DNA from: Bacillota bacterium
GTDB lineage: Bacteria > Bacillota > Clostridia > Acetivibrionales > DTU013
DNA: 9,227 bases
Assembly (NCBI GenBank): GCA_023435805.1
Contig: JAEZMC010000377.1
Location: 1-9,227, forward strand
Direction of reading: 5' to 3'
The notes under the pieces were generated by a model, which did no database searches, had not been told where the DNA came from, and saw only the letters and a list, made by a program, of their open reading frames with translations. A program made the position numbers and the translations under genes. Below are positions 1-5,669 of this stretch, piece by piece. Position 1 is the first letter of the stretch, and each line of letters starts with the position of its first letter.

Positions 1-504
1 TTCAGCCTGGACAGTCAGCTATATACCATTACCACCGACTCGGATGTGTATGCCGCCTCCGTTTCATATCTGCCGACGGCGTCTGCAGCAGCTGCTGTCA
101 GTGATGCACCTGCTGTTGCCGATACCGCGGCCGCTACATTGGCAACCCCCGCAGCTGTAGCTGCGCAGCAGCCTTCAAGTACGGTATCGACACCATCTGC
201 CATTATCAAGCTGCCGGAAACCACTGCTCCGCAGAAAACCCAGCTCGGCGGAAAGAAGGTCATTTCCGCATCGGGCGTCAAATCTCTTGCCGCCACCAAC
301 AACAAAATAAGCATTGTCGGCGCGGACGGCGTGATAAAAACTGCCACGCTTGTACCCGAAACCTATACCTTTACCGGAAAAGGCTGGGGCCACGCGGTGG
401 GCATGAGCCAGGAAGGTGCGATCGGTATGGGGAAGGCCGGCATATCCTATGAACAGATCCTGACCCATTATTTTCAAGGTACCAAAATCGAGCAGGACAA
501 ATAA
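1..504 (+). CDS. SpoIID/LytB-domain protein, C-terminal part (5' end outside window)
   Basis: This is the 3' end of an open frame that enters from the left edge; 167 residues and a TAA stop are visible. Residues 126-140 read GKGWGHAVGMSQEGA and are followed by a Y-x2-IL-x-HYF-x-GT-x-I segment, the C-terminal signature of the SpoIID/LytB family. Founding members are SpoIID, a lytic transglycosylase acting on peptidoglycan during engulfment, and LytB, an amidase enhancer. The catalytic part would lie upstream, so activity cannot be judged. Window residues about 26-78 form an Ala/Ser/Thr/Pro-rich low-complexity stretch inserted between the start of the conserved block (DVYAASV) and the distal block. 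The signature has HA where HG is more usual. No terminator is seen before the next promoter. The family call is firm; true SpoIID versus a paralogue is open. Confidence 0.85.
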   Translation, partial: FSLDSQLYTITTDSDVYAASVSYLPTASAAAAVSDAPAVADTAAATLATPAAVAAQQPSSTVSTPSAIIKLPETTAPQKTQLGGKKVISASGVKSLAATNNKISIVGADGVIKTATLVPETYTFTGKGWGHAVGMSQEGAIGMGKAGISYEQILTHYFQGTKIEQDK

Positions 505-553
505 GCAACGGGACAGGATTCGCCATTTTTCGCGTTCATTCCTGCGATTAGTC

Positions 554-582
554 TTGTAAAATCTGCATTCTTCATGTATGAT
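554..582 (+). promoter_or_regulatory. Putative sigma-A promoter of queA-tgt
   Basis: TTGTAA at 554-559 is separated by 17 bases from TATGAT at 577-582. Both boxes are close to the sigma-A consensus at ideal spacing. Transcription would start near 589 and give a leader of about 90 bases that contains the hairpin at 612-653. No experimental support exists in the window. Confidence 0.5.
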
Positions 583-611
583 TTCTTTTATGATGGAAAT
601 AACTGAATCTA

Positions 612-653
612 GTACGTTACAGGCGGAATGGTTCTTCTGCCTGATGAACGTAC
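612..653 (+). promoter_or_regulatory. Leader stem-loop upstream of queA
   Basis: GTACGTT (612-618) pairs with AACGTAC (647-653). After a small internal loop, CAGGCGGAA (620-628) pairs with TTCTGCCTG (635-643) with one G-U pair, leaving a 6-base loop. That is 16 base pairs in 42 bases. No T-run follows, so it is not an intrinsic terminator. It ends 15 bases before the queA ribosome binding site and lies downstream of the putative promoter, so it would be in the mRNA leader. It does not resemble a preQ1-I riboswitch that I can recognise. Its function is unknown. Confidence 0.6.
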
Positions 654-677
654 GGGAGAGAAGCAGCAGGGAGACCA

Positions 678-1703
678 ATGAAATCCAGTGACTTTTATTA
701 TGAATTACCACAGGAGCTGATTGCACAGGAGCCTCTTGCCCAGAGAAGCAGCTCAAGGCTGCTTGTGCTGGACAGGCGTCATGGAAGCATGGAGCACAGG
801 GTGTTCGGCAATCTGCCCGAGTATCTGCAAAAAGGAGACTGTCTGGTGCTGAACGATACCAGGGTCATTCCGGCCAGATTGCTTGGCGCACGTTCCGATA
901 CGGGAGGCAAGATCGAATTTGTCCTGTTAAAAAATATTGAAGGCGATATCTGGGAAGTGATCCTCAAGCCCGGGAAGAGAGCCAGGCCGGGCGCCCGGTT
1001 TAGCTTTGGCGGCGGAGAACTGCATGCTGAAGTCATTGAAGTGGTGGAAGGCGGAAACAGGCTGGTCCGGTTTGAGTATGAGGGGATATTCCAGGAAATA
1101 CTGGACAGGGTCGGAATCATGCCGCTGCCACCCTATATCACACGGAAGCTGGAGGATGCGGAACGATACCAGACGGTATATTCAAAATACAGAGGTTCGG
1201 CAGCCGCACCGACTGCCGGTTTGCATTTCACTCCGGCGCTGCTGGACGAGCTGGACAGGAGCGGGATCAGGCTGGTATACCTGACATTGCATGTGGGTCT
1301 GGGAACCTTCAGGCCGGTCAAGGTGGAGGATGTGGAAAAGCATGTAATGCATTCGGAATTTTATTCGCTGGATGCTTCTGCTGCGCAAGCCATTAATCAG
1401 ACGCGGGCAGCCGGGGGAAGAGTGATTGCCGTCGGAACGACAAGCTGCCGTGTGCTTGAAACAGTCGGTGATGAAAATGGACAGGTTGAGCCGGCTGAAG
1501 GCTGGACGGATATTTTTATTTATCCCGGCTACCGATTTAAGGTTGTTGACGCGCTTATCACGAATTTCCATCTGCCGGAGTCAACGCTGATCATGCTGGT
1601 GAGTGCGTTTGCCGGCAGGGATAACATACTGGAGGCTTACCGGACTGCAGTGGAGTTAAAGTACAGATTCTTCAGCTTTGGTGACGCAATGCTGATAAAA
1701 TAG
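678..1703 (+). CDS. queA: S-adenosylmethionine:tRNA ribosyltransferase-isomerase QueA
   Basis: QueA transfers and isomerises the ribose of S-adenosylmethionine onto preQ1 in tRNA to give epoxyqueuosine, the penultimate step of queuosine synthesis, in the cytoplasm. The 341-residue product has the usual family length. Visible family motifs are NDTRVIPARLLG (59-70), GSAAAPTAGLHFT (173-185), LTLHVGLGTFRPV (202-214), AVGTTSCRVLET (251-262) and DALITNFHLPESTLIML (291-307). The ATG at 678 follows AGGGAG (668-673) at 4 bases and gives the expected N-terminus MKSSDFYYELPQELIAQ. It is followed after 6 bases by tgt, which acts one step earlier on the same tRNA base, so the two are almost certainly co-transcribed. 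No frameshift or missing motif was seen. Confidence 0.97.
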   Translation: MKSSDFYYELPQELIAQEPLAQRSSSRLLVLDRRHGSMEHRVFGNLPEYLQKGDCLVLNDTRVIPARLLGARSDTGGKIEFVLLKNIEGDIWEVILKPGKRARPGARFSFGGGELHAEVIEVVEGGNRLVRFEYEGIFQEILDRVGIMPLPPYITRKLEDAERYQTVYSKYRGSAAAPTAGLHFTPALLDELDRSGIRLVYLTLHVGLGTFRPVKVEDVEKHVMHSEFYSLDASAAQAINQTRAAGGRVIAVGTTSCRVLETVGDENGQVEPAEGWTDIFIYPGYRFKVVDALITNFHLPESTLIMLVSAFAGRDNILEAYRTAVELKYRFFSFGDAMLIK

Positions 1704-1712
1704 GGGAGAATG

Positions 1713-2834
1713 ATGGCTGCTTTACGATACGAATTTATTAAGAAATGCAAACAGACCGGTGCGAGGCTGGGAAGGGTACATACACCTCACGGCTCTTTCG
1801 ATACGCCGGCATTTATGCCTGTCGGGACACAGGCGACGGTAAAGGGAATGTCGCCTGATGAACTGAAGGAGATTGATGCGCAGATCATTTTGAGCAATAC
1901 CTACCATTTATATATGCGTCCCGGCAATGAGCTGATCCGGGAGGCCGGAGGACTTCACAAATTTATGAACTGGGACAGGCCGATTCTTACAGACAGCGGC
2001 GGCTTCCAGGTTTTCAGCCTCAGTGACCTGCGAAACATCAAAGAGGAGGGTGTAACCTTCAAATCCCATATTGACGGTTCCAGGCATATGTTTACACCCG
2101 AGCTGGCAATAAAAATACAAAACGACCTGGGCTCCGATATCATCATGTCCTTTGATGAATGCATCCCCTATCCGTGCGATTACGAATATGCCAAAAAGTC
2201 GCTTGAAAGAACCACCAGATGGGCGGCAAGATGCAAGGAGGCCCATAAGAATACCGACAGGCAGGCTTTATTCGGCATTGTACAGGGCGGCGTATTTCCC
2301 GACTTGAGGGAACAAAGCGCAAAAGAACTGATGCAGCTGGATTTCCCGGGTTATTCCATTGGCGGCCTGAGCGTAGGCGAGCCTGCGGAGGATATGTATA
2401 AAATGTTGGAATGCACCGTTCCGCTGCTGCCCGAGGACAGACCAAGATATCTGATGGGCGTTGGAAGCCCTGATTACCTGATTGAAGGAGCCATACGCGG
2501 AGTTGACATGTTCGACTGCGTGCTGCCCACCCGTATAGGCCGGAATGGCACGGTCATGACCGCAAGAGGCAAAATCATAGCAAGGGATGCCAAATATGCG
2601 CGGGATTTCGGCCCGCTGGATCCGGACTGCGACTGCTATGTATGCCGGAATTTTTCCAGAGCGTACATCAGGCATCTGTTGAAAGCACAGGAGGTATTGG
2701 GCATACGGCTGACCACATGGCACAACTTAAGATTCCTTTTGGACTTGATGAAAAAGGTGAGACAAGCTATAATGGAAGATAGGCTGGGTGATTTTAGAAA
2801 TGAATTCTTCAGCGCTTATGGGTATAAGCTATAG
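1713..2834 (+). CDS. tgt: Queuine/preQ1 tRNA-guanine transglycosylase Tgt
   Basis: Bacterial Tgt exchanges guanine-34 of GUN-anticodon tRNAs for preQ1, the substrate QueA then modifies. The product is 373 residues from this start, a normal length. Visible features (counted from 1713) are the TDSGGFQVFSL motif with its Asp near 94, DECIPYP near 148-154, GIVQGG near 188-193, GGLSVGEP near 217-224, and DMFDCVLPTR with the nucleophilic Asp near 268. The C-terminal zinc site CDCYVC plus a downstream His gives Cys near 306, 308 and 311 and His near 337. All key residues are intact. ATG codons occur at 1710 and 1713. The GGGGAG (1703-1708) that overlaps the queA stop lies 1 base from the first but 4 from the second, so 1713 is preferred; 1710 remains possible. 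Confidence 0.96.
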   Translation: MAALRYEFIKKCKQTGARLGRVHTPHGSFDTPAFMPVGTQATVKGMSPDELKEIDAQIILSNTYHLYMRPGNELIREAGGLHKFMNWDRPILTDSGGFQVFSLSDLRNIKEEGVTFKSHIDGSRHMFTPELAIKIQNDLGSDIIMSFDECIPYPCDYEYAKKSLERTTRWAARCKEAHKNTDRQALFGIVQGGVFPDLREQSAKELMQLDFPGYSIGGLSVGEPAEDMYKMLECTVPLLPEDRPRYLMGVGSPDYLIEGAIRGVDMFDCVLPTRIGRNGTVMTARGKIIARDAKYARDFGPLDPDCDCYVCRNFSRAYIRHLLKAQEVLGIRLTTWHNLRFLLDLMKKVRQAIMEDRLGDFRNEFFSAYGYKL

Positions 2835-2837
2835 ATC

Positions 2838-2867
2838 GTGATTATTAAGGCTGACATAGCCTATAAT
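2838..2867 (+). promoter_or_regulatory. Putative promoter before yajC
   Basis: A perfect TATAAT lies at 2862-2867, 32 bases before the yajC start, with a weak -35 candidate GTGATT at 2838-2843 (18-base spacer). An inverted repeat AGGCT-N5-AGCCT (2848-2862) covers the spacer up to the -10 box and could be an operator, or chance. Read-through from tgt is an alternative source of yajC mRNA. Confidence 0.4.
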
Positions 2868-2898
2868 AAAATAAACAAATCATGGACGGAGGAAAATT

Positions 2899-3189
2899 AT
2901 GGAAGCTGGACAAAGCGGTGGCCTCTTGTTGACAGTCGGCTACCTTGTGTTTTTCATTGCAATTATGTATTTGCTGATATTCCTGCCTCAAAAGAGAAGG
3001 GACAAAAAAGCAAAGCAGATGCTGGAAGCGCTTCAGGTAGGGCATTCCATCATAACCATCGGTGGAATTTCCGGCAAGGTCATCAATATCAAGGATGACG
3101 AAATAACGATTGAAACCGGCGTTGAAAAGGCCAAGATCAATCTGAAGAAATGGGCCGTTAAAGAGGTAATTAAACCGGTCGAATCATAA
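2899..3189 (+). CDS. yajC: Preprotein translocase accessory subunit YajC
   Basis: YajC is a small single-span membrane protein associated with the SecDF complex that supports Sec-dependent export. The 96-residue product shows one hydrophobic helix at about residues 9-30. It is followed by the typical LPQKRRDKKAKQM boundary and the soluble domain with VGHSIITIGGISGKV (47-61) and DDEITIETG (66-74). The ATG at 2899 follows GGAGGA (2888-2893) at 5 bases. It lies 64 bases after tgt and is closed by a terminator immediately after its stop. The order queA-tgt-yajC is widespread in bacteria, and secD and secF follow about 3.3 kb downstream, separated by the TIGR04086-type and ranthipeptide genes. Confidence 0.95.
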   Translation: MEAGQSGGLLLTVGYLVFFIAIMYLLIFLPQKRRDKKAKQMLEALQVGHSIITIGGISGKVINIKDDEITIETGVEKAKINLKKWAVKEVIKPVES

Positions 3190-3212
3190 AAAGGCGCTAT
3201 GAGCGCTTTTTT
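3189..3212 (+). terminator. Intrinsic terminator after yajC
   Basis: GCGCT (3194-3198) and AGCGC (3202-3206) pair around a 3-base loop, extended by a G-U pair and by the flanking A and T runs. Six T follow the last C of the stem (3207-3212). The stem begins at the last base of the yajC stop codon, so it separates yajC from the next gene. Confidence 0.82.
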
Positions 3213-3327
3213 ACGATTTGTTTTATGTTCTAATCCACCCCGTGCTGTAATATGAATATTGTATATGGGTTGCAAAATGCTCCCGGGCAAGTATTTTACA
3301 GAATATTCGCATCAGGGAGCAGTGACC

Positions 3328-3380
3328 GGATCAGTATAAAATCTGCTGTTCCGGTTCATTTTTGCAGGATCGGTATAAAA
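3328..3380 (+). repeat. Two direct copies of GGATCRGTATAAAA upstream of the membrane-protein gene
   Basis: GGATCAGTATAAAA at 3328-3341 and GGATCGGTATAAAA at 3367-3380 differ at one base and are spaced 39 bases apart, about four helical turns. Each carries a TATAAA core that could act as a -10 box, but no good -35 box sits 16-18 bases upstream of either. They may be duplicated promoter halves or binding sites for a regulator. The second copy ends 6 bases before the AGGAGG of the gene starting at 3400. The rest of the gap from 3213 to 3327 shows nothing I can name. Confidence 0.6.
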
Positions 3381-3399
3381 CAGTACAGGAGGTGGCTGT

Positions 3400-3834
3400 A
3401 TGCCCGTGATATCGAATCAGAACGTCAAGGCTGCAGTGAATGAAAGTCTGAGCCCGATTTCCGTATTGAAAGGGATACTTGCAGCATACATCATTACCAT
3501 TCCGGCATTTATGCTGTTTGCATTGATTCTGTCTAATACGGATTTCCCACATAGACTGATCACACCCGCAGTGGTTGTCACAACGATTGTAAGCGTATTG
3601 ACAGCAGGCTCGGTATCAACCAAAGGCATAAGGAACAAGGGATGGCTCAACGGAAGTATGGTGGGCCTGATCTATATGATGTTGCTGTATATTTTCAGCA
3701 GCCTGATATTCAAGAACTTTACCATTGACAAGTATGTGGTCACCATGACTGTGATCGGCATCCTGACAGGGGCCATCGGCGGCATAATAGGCATTAATGT
3801 CAAAAAAAGCTCGAAATACAGGCATGTGGGCTGA
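3400..3834 (+). CDS. TIGR04086/YrzE-type four-helix membrane protein
   Basis: The product is a 144-residue integral membrane protein of unknown function. Hydrophobic segments lie at about residues 21-45, 54-72, 82-104 and 112-133, the last Gly-rich (GILTGAIGGIIGINV). The ends are polar and the C-terminus is basic (KKSSKYRHVG). Size, helix layout and position just downstream of yajC match the TIGR04086 family, to which YrzE near yrbF (yajC) in Bacillus subtilis belongs; this assignment is from memory of the family. The start is well supported by AGGAGGTG (3387-3394), 5 bases before the ATG. A terminator upstream and a promoter downstream suggest it is transcribed separately. No enzymatic motif is visible. 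Confidence 0.75.
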   Translation: MPVISNQNVKAAVNESLSPISVLKGILAAYIITIPAFMLFALILSNTDFPHRLITPAVVVTTIVSVLTAGSVSTKGIRNKGWLNGSMVGLIYMMLLYIFSSLIFKNFTIDKYVVTMTVIGILTGAIGGIIGINVKKSSKYRHVG

Positions 3835-3910
3835 AAAGCATGAAATGCAGGTCACGGCAGGACAACATATTGGGATGCCAGGATGGAAGAATAAAAAAAT
3901 GCTGTGTACC

Positions 3911-3939
3911 TTTTCAACGATAGTGCATTATGGTATAAT
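3911..3939 (+). promoter_or_regulatory. Extended -10 promoter of the scfA-scfB-HD unit
   Basis: TTTTCA (3911-3916), a 17-base spacer and a perfect TATAAT (3934-3939) preceded by TGG (3931-3933) form an extended -10 sigma-A-type promoter. Transcription would start near 3946 and give a 58-base leader before scfA. The leader holds short competing inverted repeats: ACGGA (3954-3958) with TCCGT (3970-3974), TGACA (3963-3967) with TGTCA (3974-3978), and GTGTC (3973-3977) with GACAT (3982-3986). The stretch 3835-3910 holds no gene and no clear terminator. Confidence 0.65.
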
Positions 3940-4003
3940 TATCAACGCGAATAACGGATAGTTGACAAGTCCGTGTCATAAGACATAGCTGGGAGGGATA
4001 CAT

Positions 4004-4144
4004 ATGAAGCACATAAAGACAATAAACAGCGCGGCGCTAAGGAAGGATCTCAAAAATTCCGGCTGCGGCGAGTGCCAGACTTCATGTCAGTCGGCCTGCA
4101 AAACAAGCTGCACCGTGGCAAACCAGAAATGTGAAAAGAGATAA
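4004..4144 (+). CDS. scfA: SCIFF ranthipeptide precursor ScfA (six-cysteine peptide)
   Basis: This 46-residue ORF encodes a ribosomally made peptide whose core is crosslinked by the adjacent radical SAM enzyme. It begins MKHIKTINSAAL and has six Cys at 21, 24, 28, 32, 36 and 43, in the pattern GCGECQTSCQSACKTSC (20-36), matching the family described as six cysteines in forty-five residues (TIGR03973). In a characterised homologue the reported thioether joins Cys32 and Thr37; both residues occur here at the same numbers. The N-terminal ~20 residues serve as recognition leader. The start is secure: GGGAGGGA (3991-3998) lies 5 bases before the ATG. It has its own promoter and is followed by a GC-rich hairpin, then its maturase. 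The biological role of these peptides is not settled; a signalling role has been proposed. Whether this one is exported or trimmed is not visible. Confidence 0.95.
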   Translation: MKHIKTINSAALRKDLKNSGCGECQTSCQSACKTSCTVANQKCEKR

Positions 4145-4169
4145 TTGGCATAGAAAGTCGATGCATGAT

Positions 4170-4204
4170 AGCGGGGGGCCTGGTGCCCCTCGCTGTTTGT
4201 GTTG
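4170..4204 (+). terminator. Attenuator-like hairpin between scfA and scfB
   Basis: AGCGGGGGGC (4170-4179) pairs with GCCCCTCGCT (4185-4194) over 10 bases with one G-U pair and a 5-base loop. It is followed by the imperfect T-rich tail GTTTGTGTTG (4195-4204). The stem is strong but the T-tract is broken by G, which suits partial termination: most transcripts would end after scfA and a minority would continue into scfB. It could instead be a 3' stabiliser of scfA mRNA. Confidence 0.6.
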
Positions 4205-4210
4205 CACAGG

Positions 4211-4244
4211 GATGTTTCTGCAAGTTCCGCTGCCCGGAGACATC
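4211..4244 (+). promoter_or_regulatory. Second stem-loop in the scfA-scfB gap
   Basis: GATGTTTC (4211-4218) pairs with GAGACATC (4237-4244) over 8 bases with one G-U pair, around an 18-base loop that may itself fold weakly (GCA 4220-4222 with TGC 4231-4233). It ends 43 bases before the scfB start. It could protect the 5' end of a processed scfB message or influence read-through. The function is inferred only from position. Confidence 0.4.
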
Positions 4245-4265
4245 TTATATCGGTATATATATAAT
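4237..4265 (+). promoter_or_regulatory. Weak candidate promoter before scfB
   Basis: TATAAT at 4260-4265 sits 17 bases after GAGACA (4237-4242; four of six matches to TTGACA). A start near 4272 would leave a leader barely long enough to include the GGGAG at 4275-4279. The AT-only run around it may produce the match by chance, so confidence is low. Confidence 0.25.
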
Positions 4266-4286
4266 GAACAAACAGGGAGAAAATGA

Positions 4287-5654
4287 ATGATTCATAAATT
4301 CAGGATGCACGATACAAATATCGTGCTGGATGTAAACAGCGGTGCTGTGCATGTGCTGGATGACCTGGCATACGAGCTGCTGGAGCATATGGAAGATGGA
4401 GAAGAGAGTGCGTTAAGGCTTTTATCGGATCAATACGGCAGGGAAGCCGTAAAGGAAGCCCTGGAAGAACTGGAGGAATTAAAAGCCAACGGGCAGCTCT
4501 TCTCCGAGGATATATTCGAGAGCTATCTGACAGAACATACGGCGGAACAAACCCGGAAACCGGTGGTCAAGGCACTGTGCCTGCATATAGCCCACGACTG
4601 TAACCTCCGGTGCAGATACTGCTTTGCCGCGACAGGCGATTTTGGGACAAGCAGGACACTGATGTCCGTGGAAACCGGAAAAAGGGCCATTGATTTTTTG
4701 ATTGAGCAATCCGGTTCCAGGCGCAATCTTGAGGTGGATTTCTTCGGCGGAGAACCGCTGCTTAATTTTGAAACCGTTCGGGAAATTGTGTTTTACGCAC
4801 TGGAAAGAAGCGGGGAGACCGGCAAAAACTTCAGATTTACACTGACCACCAACGCAGTTCTATTGAAGGAAGAGCACAAGGAGTTTATCAACAAATATAT
4901 CGGGAACATCGTACTGAGCATCGACGGGAGGCCGGAGGTCAACGACAGCATGCGTTTCAGGGTTGACGGCAGAGGCACCTACGGCGATATTCTTCCCAAA
5001 ATAAAGGATATGGCGGAATCCCGGGGACAGGACGGCTACTATGTAAGGGGTACCTTTACACGGGAGAACCTGGATTTTTCACAGGACGTGCTGCACCTTG
5101 CGGATCTCGGCTTCAAGCAGATTTCAGTCGAGCCGGTGGTTGCCGCCAAGGACACCGGCTTTGACATCAGGCAGGAAGACCTTCAGCAACTGTACGACGA
5201 ATACGAACGATTAGCCTTGGAATATGTCAACCGGTACAAGGCAGCACAGGGGTTTAATTTTTTCCATTTCATGCTGGACCTCGAACAGGGACCTTGTGTG
5301 GTAAAAAGGCTGAAGGGCTGCGGGTCGGGCCATGAGTACCTTGCGGTGACACCGGAGGGCGATTTGTACCCCTGCCACCAATTTGTCGGTATGGAAGAAT
5401 TTAAAATGGGCAATGTTCATGATGGGAACGAGCCGGATGGTGAAATCCGCGGCATGTTTGTCCGGCAAACCATTTATACAAAGCCGGACTGCAAGGCTTG
5501 CTGGGCAAAATTCTTCTGCAGCGGAGGCTGCGCCGCCAATGCATGGCAGTTCAACAACTGTCTCGACAAACCTTATACCATCGGCTGCGAGCTTGAACGA
5601 AAAAGGGTGGAATGCGCACTGTGGGCAAAGGTCATGGAACTGACAGAAAGCTAG
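4287..5654 (+). CDS. scfB: SCIFF peptide maturase ScfB, SPASM radical SAM enzyme
   Basis: ScfB installs a thioether crosslink in the ScfA core peptide by radical S-adenosylmethionine chemistry in the cytoplasm. The product is 455 residues, the length of characterised SCIFF maturases (TIGR03974 type). Residues 1 to about 85 form a PqqD-like peptide recognition domain (VLDVNSGAVHVLDDLAYELL, 13-32). The radical SAM cluster motif CNLRCRYC gives Cys105, 109 and 112, and GGEP (154-157) is the SAM-binding motif. The C-terminal SPASM/twitch part carries Cys337, 345, 363, 402, 405, 411, 415, 425, 434 and 443, enough for two auxiliary Fe-S clusters. All expected motifs are present. The ATG at 4287 follows AGGGAG (4274-4279) at 7 bases; an ATG at 4283 is out of frame and stops at once. 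It follows scfA by 142 bases and precedes an HD-domain gene by 15. Confidence 0.96.
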   Translation: MIHKFRMHDTNIVLDVNSGAVHVLDDLAYELLEHMEDGEESALRLLSDQYGREAVKEALEELEELKANGQLFSEDIFESYLTEHTAEQTRKPVVKALCLHIAHDCNLRCRYCFAATGDFGTSRTLMSVETGKRAIDFLIEQSGSRRNLEVDFFGGEPLLNFETVREIVFYALERSGETGKNFRFTLTTNAVLLKEEHKEFINKYIGNIVLSIDGRPEVNDSMRFRVDGRGTYGDILPKIKDMAESRGQDGYYVRGTFTRENLDFSQDVLHLADLGFKQISVEPVVAAKDTGFDIRQEDLQQLYDEYERLALEYVNRYKAAQGFNFFHFMLDLEQGPCVVKRLKGCGSGHEYLAVTPEGDLYPCHQFVGMEEFKMGNVHDGNEPDGEIRGMFVRQTIYTKPDCKACWAKFFCSGGCAANAWQFNNCLDKPYTIGCELERKRVECALWAKVMELTES

Positions 5655-5669
5655 AAAAGGGTGGTCCAT

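Noticed and set aside
509..541. Terminator after the SpoIID-type gene
   Set aside because: Only interrupted pairing (AGGA with TCCT, then CGC with GCG) is possible and no T-run follows.
589..677. preQ1 riboswitch upstream of queA
   Set aside because: The hairpin is long with a 6-base loop and there is no A-rich tail able to form the H-type pseudoknot expected of preQ1-I.
175..756. Minus-strand open frame of 193 codons crossing the SpoIID end, the intergenic region and the queA start
   Set aside because: It overlaps two well-supported plus-strand genes, has no recognisable domain, and covers the queA promoter and hairpin.
3252..3443. Plus-strand open frame of 63 codons upstream of and overlapping the YrzE-like gene
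   Set aside because: It lacks a ribosome binding site and recognisable motif, and overlaps the start of the better-supported gene at 3400.
3962..3990. Second promoter with perfect TTGACA in the scfA leader
   Set aside because: No acceptable -10 box lies 16-18 bases downstream (ATAGCT only), and the ribosome binding site follows immediately.
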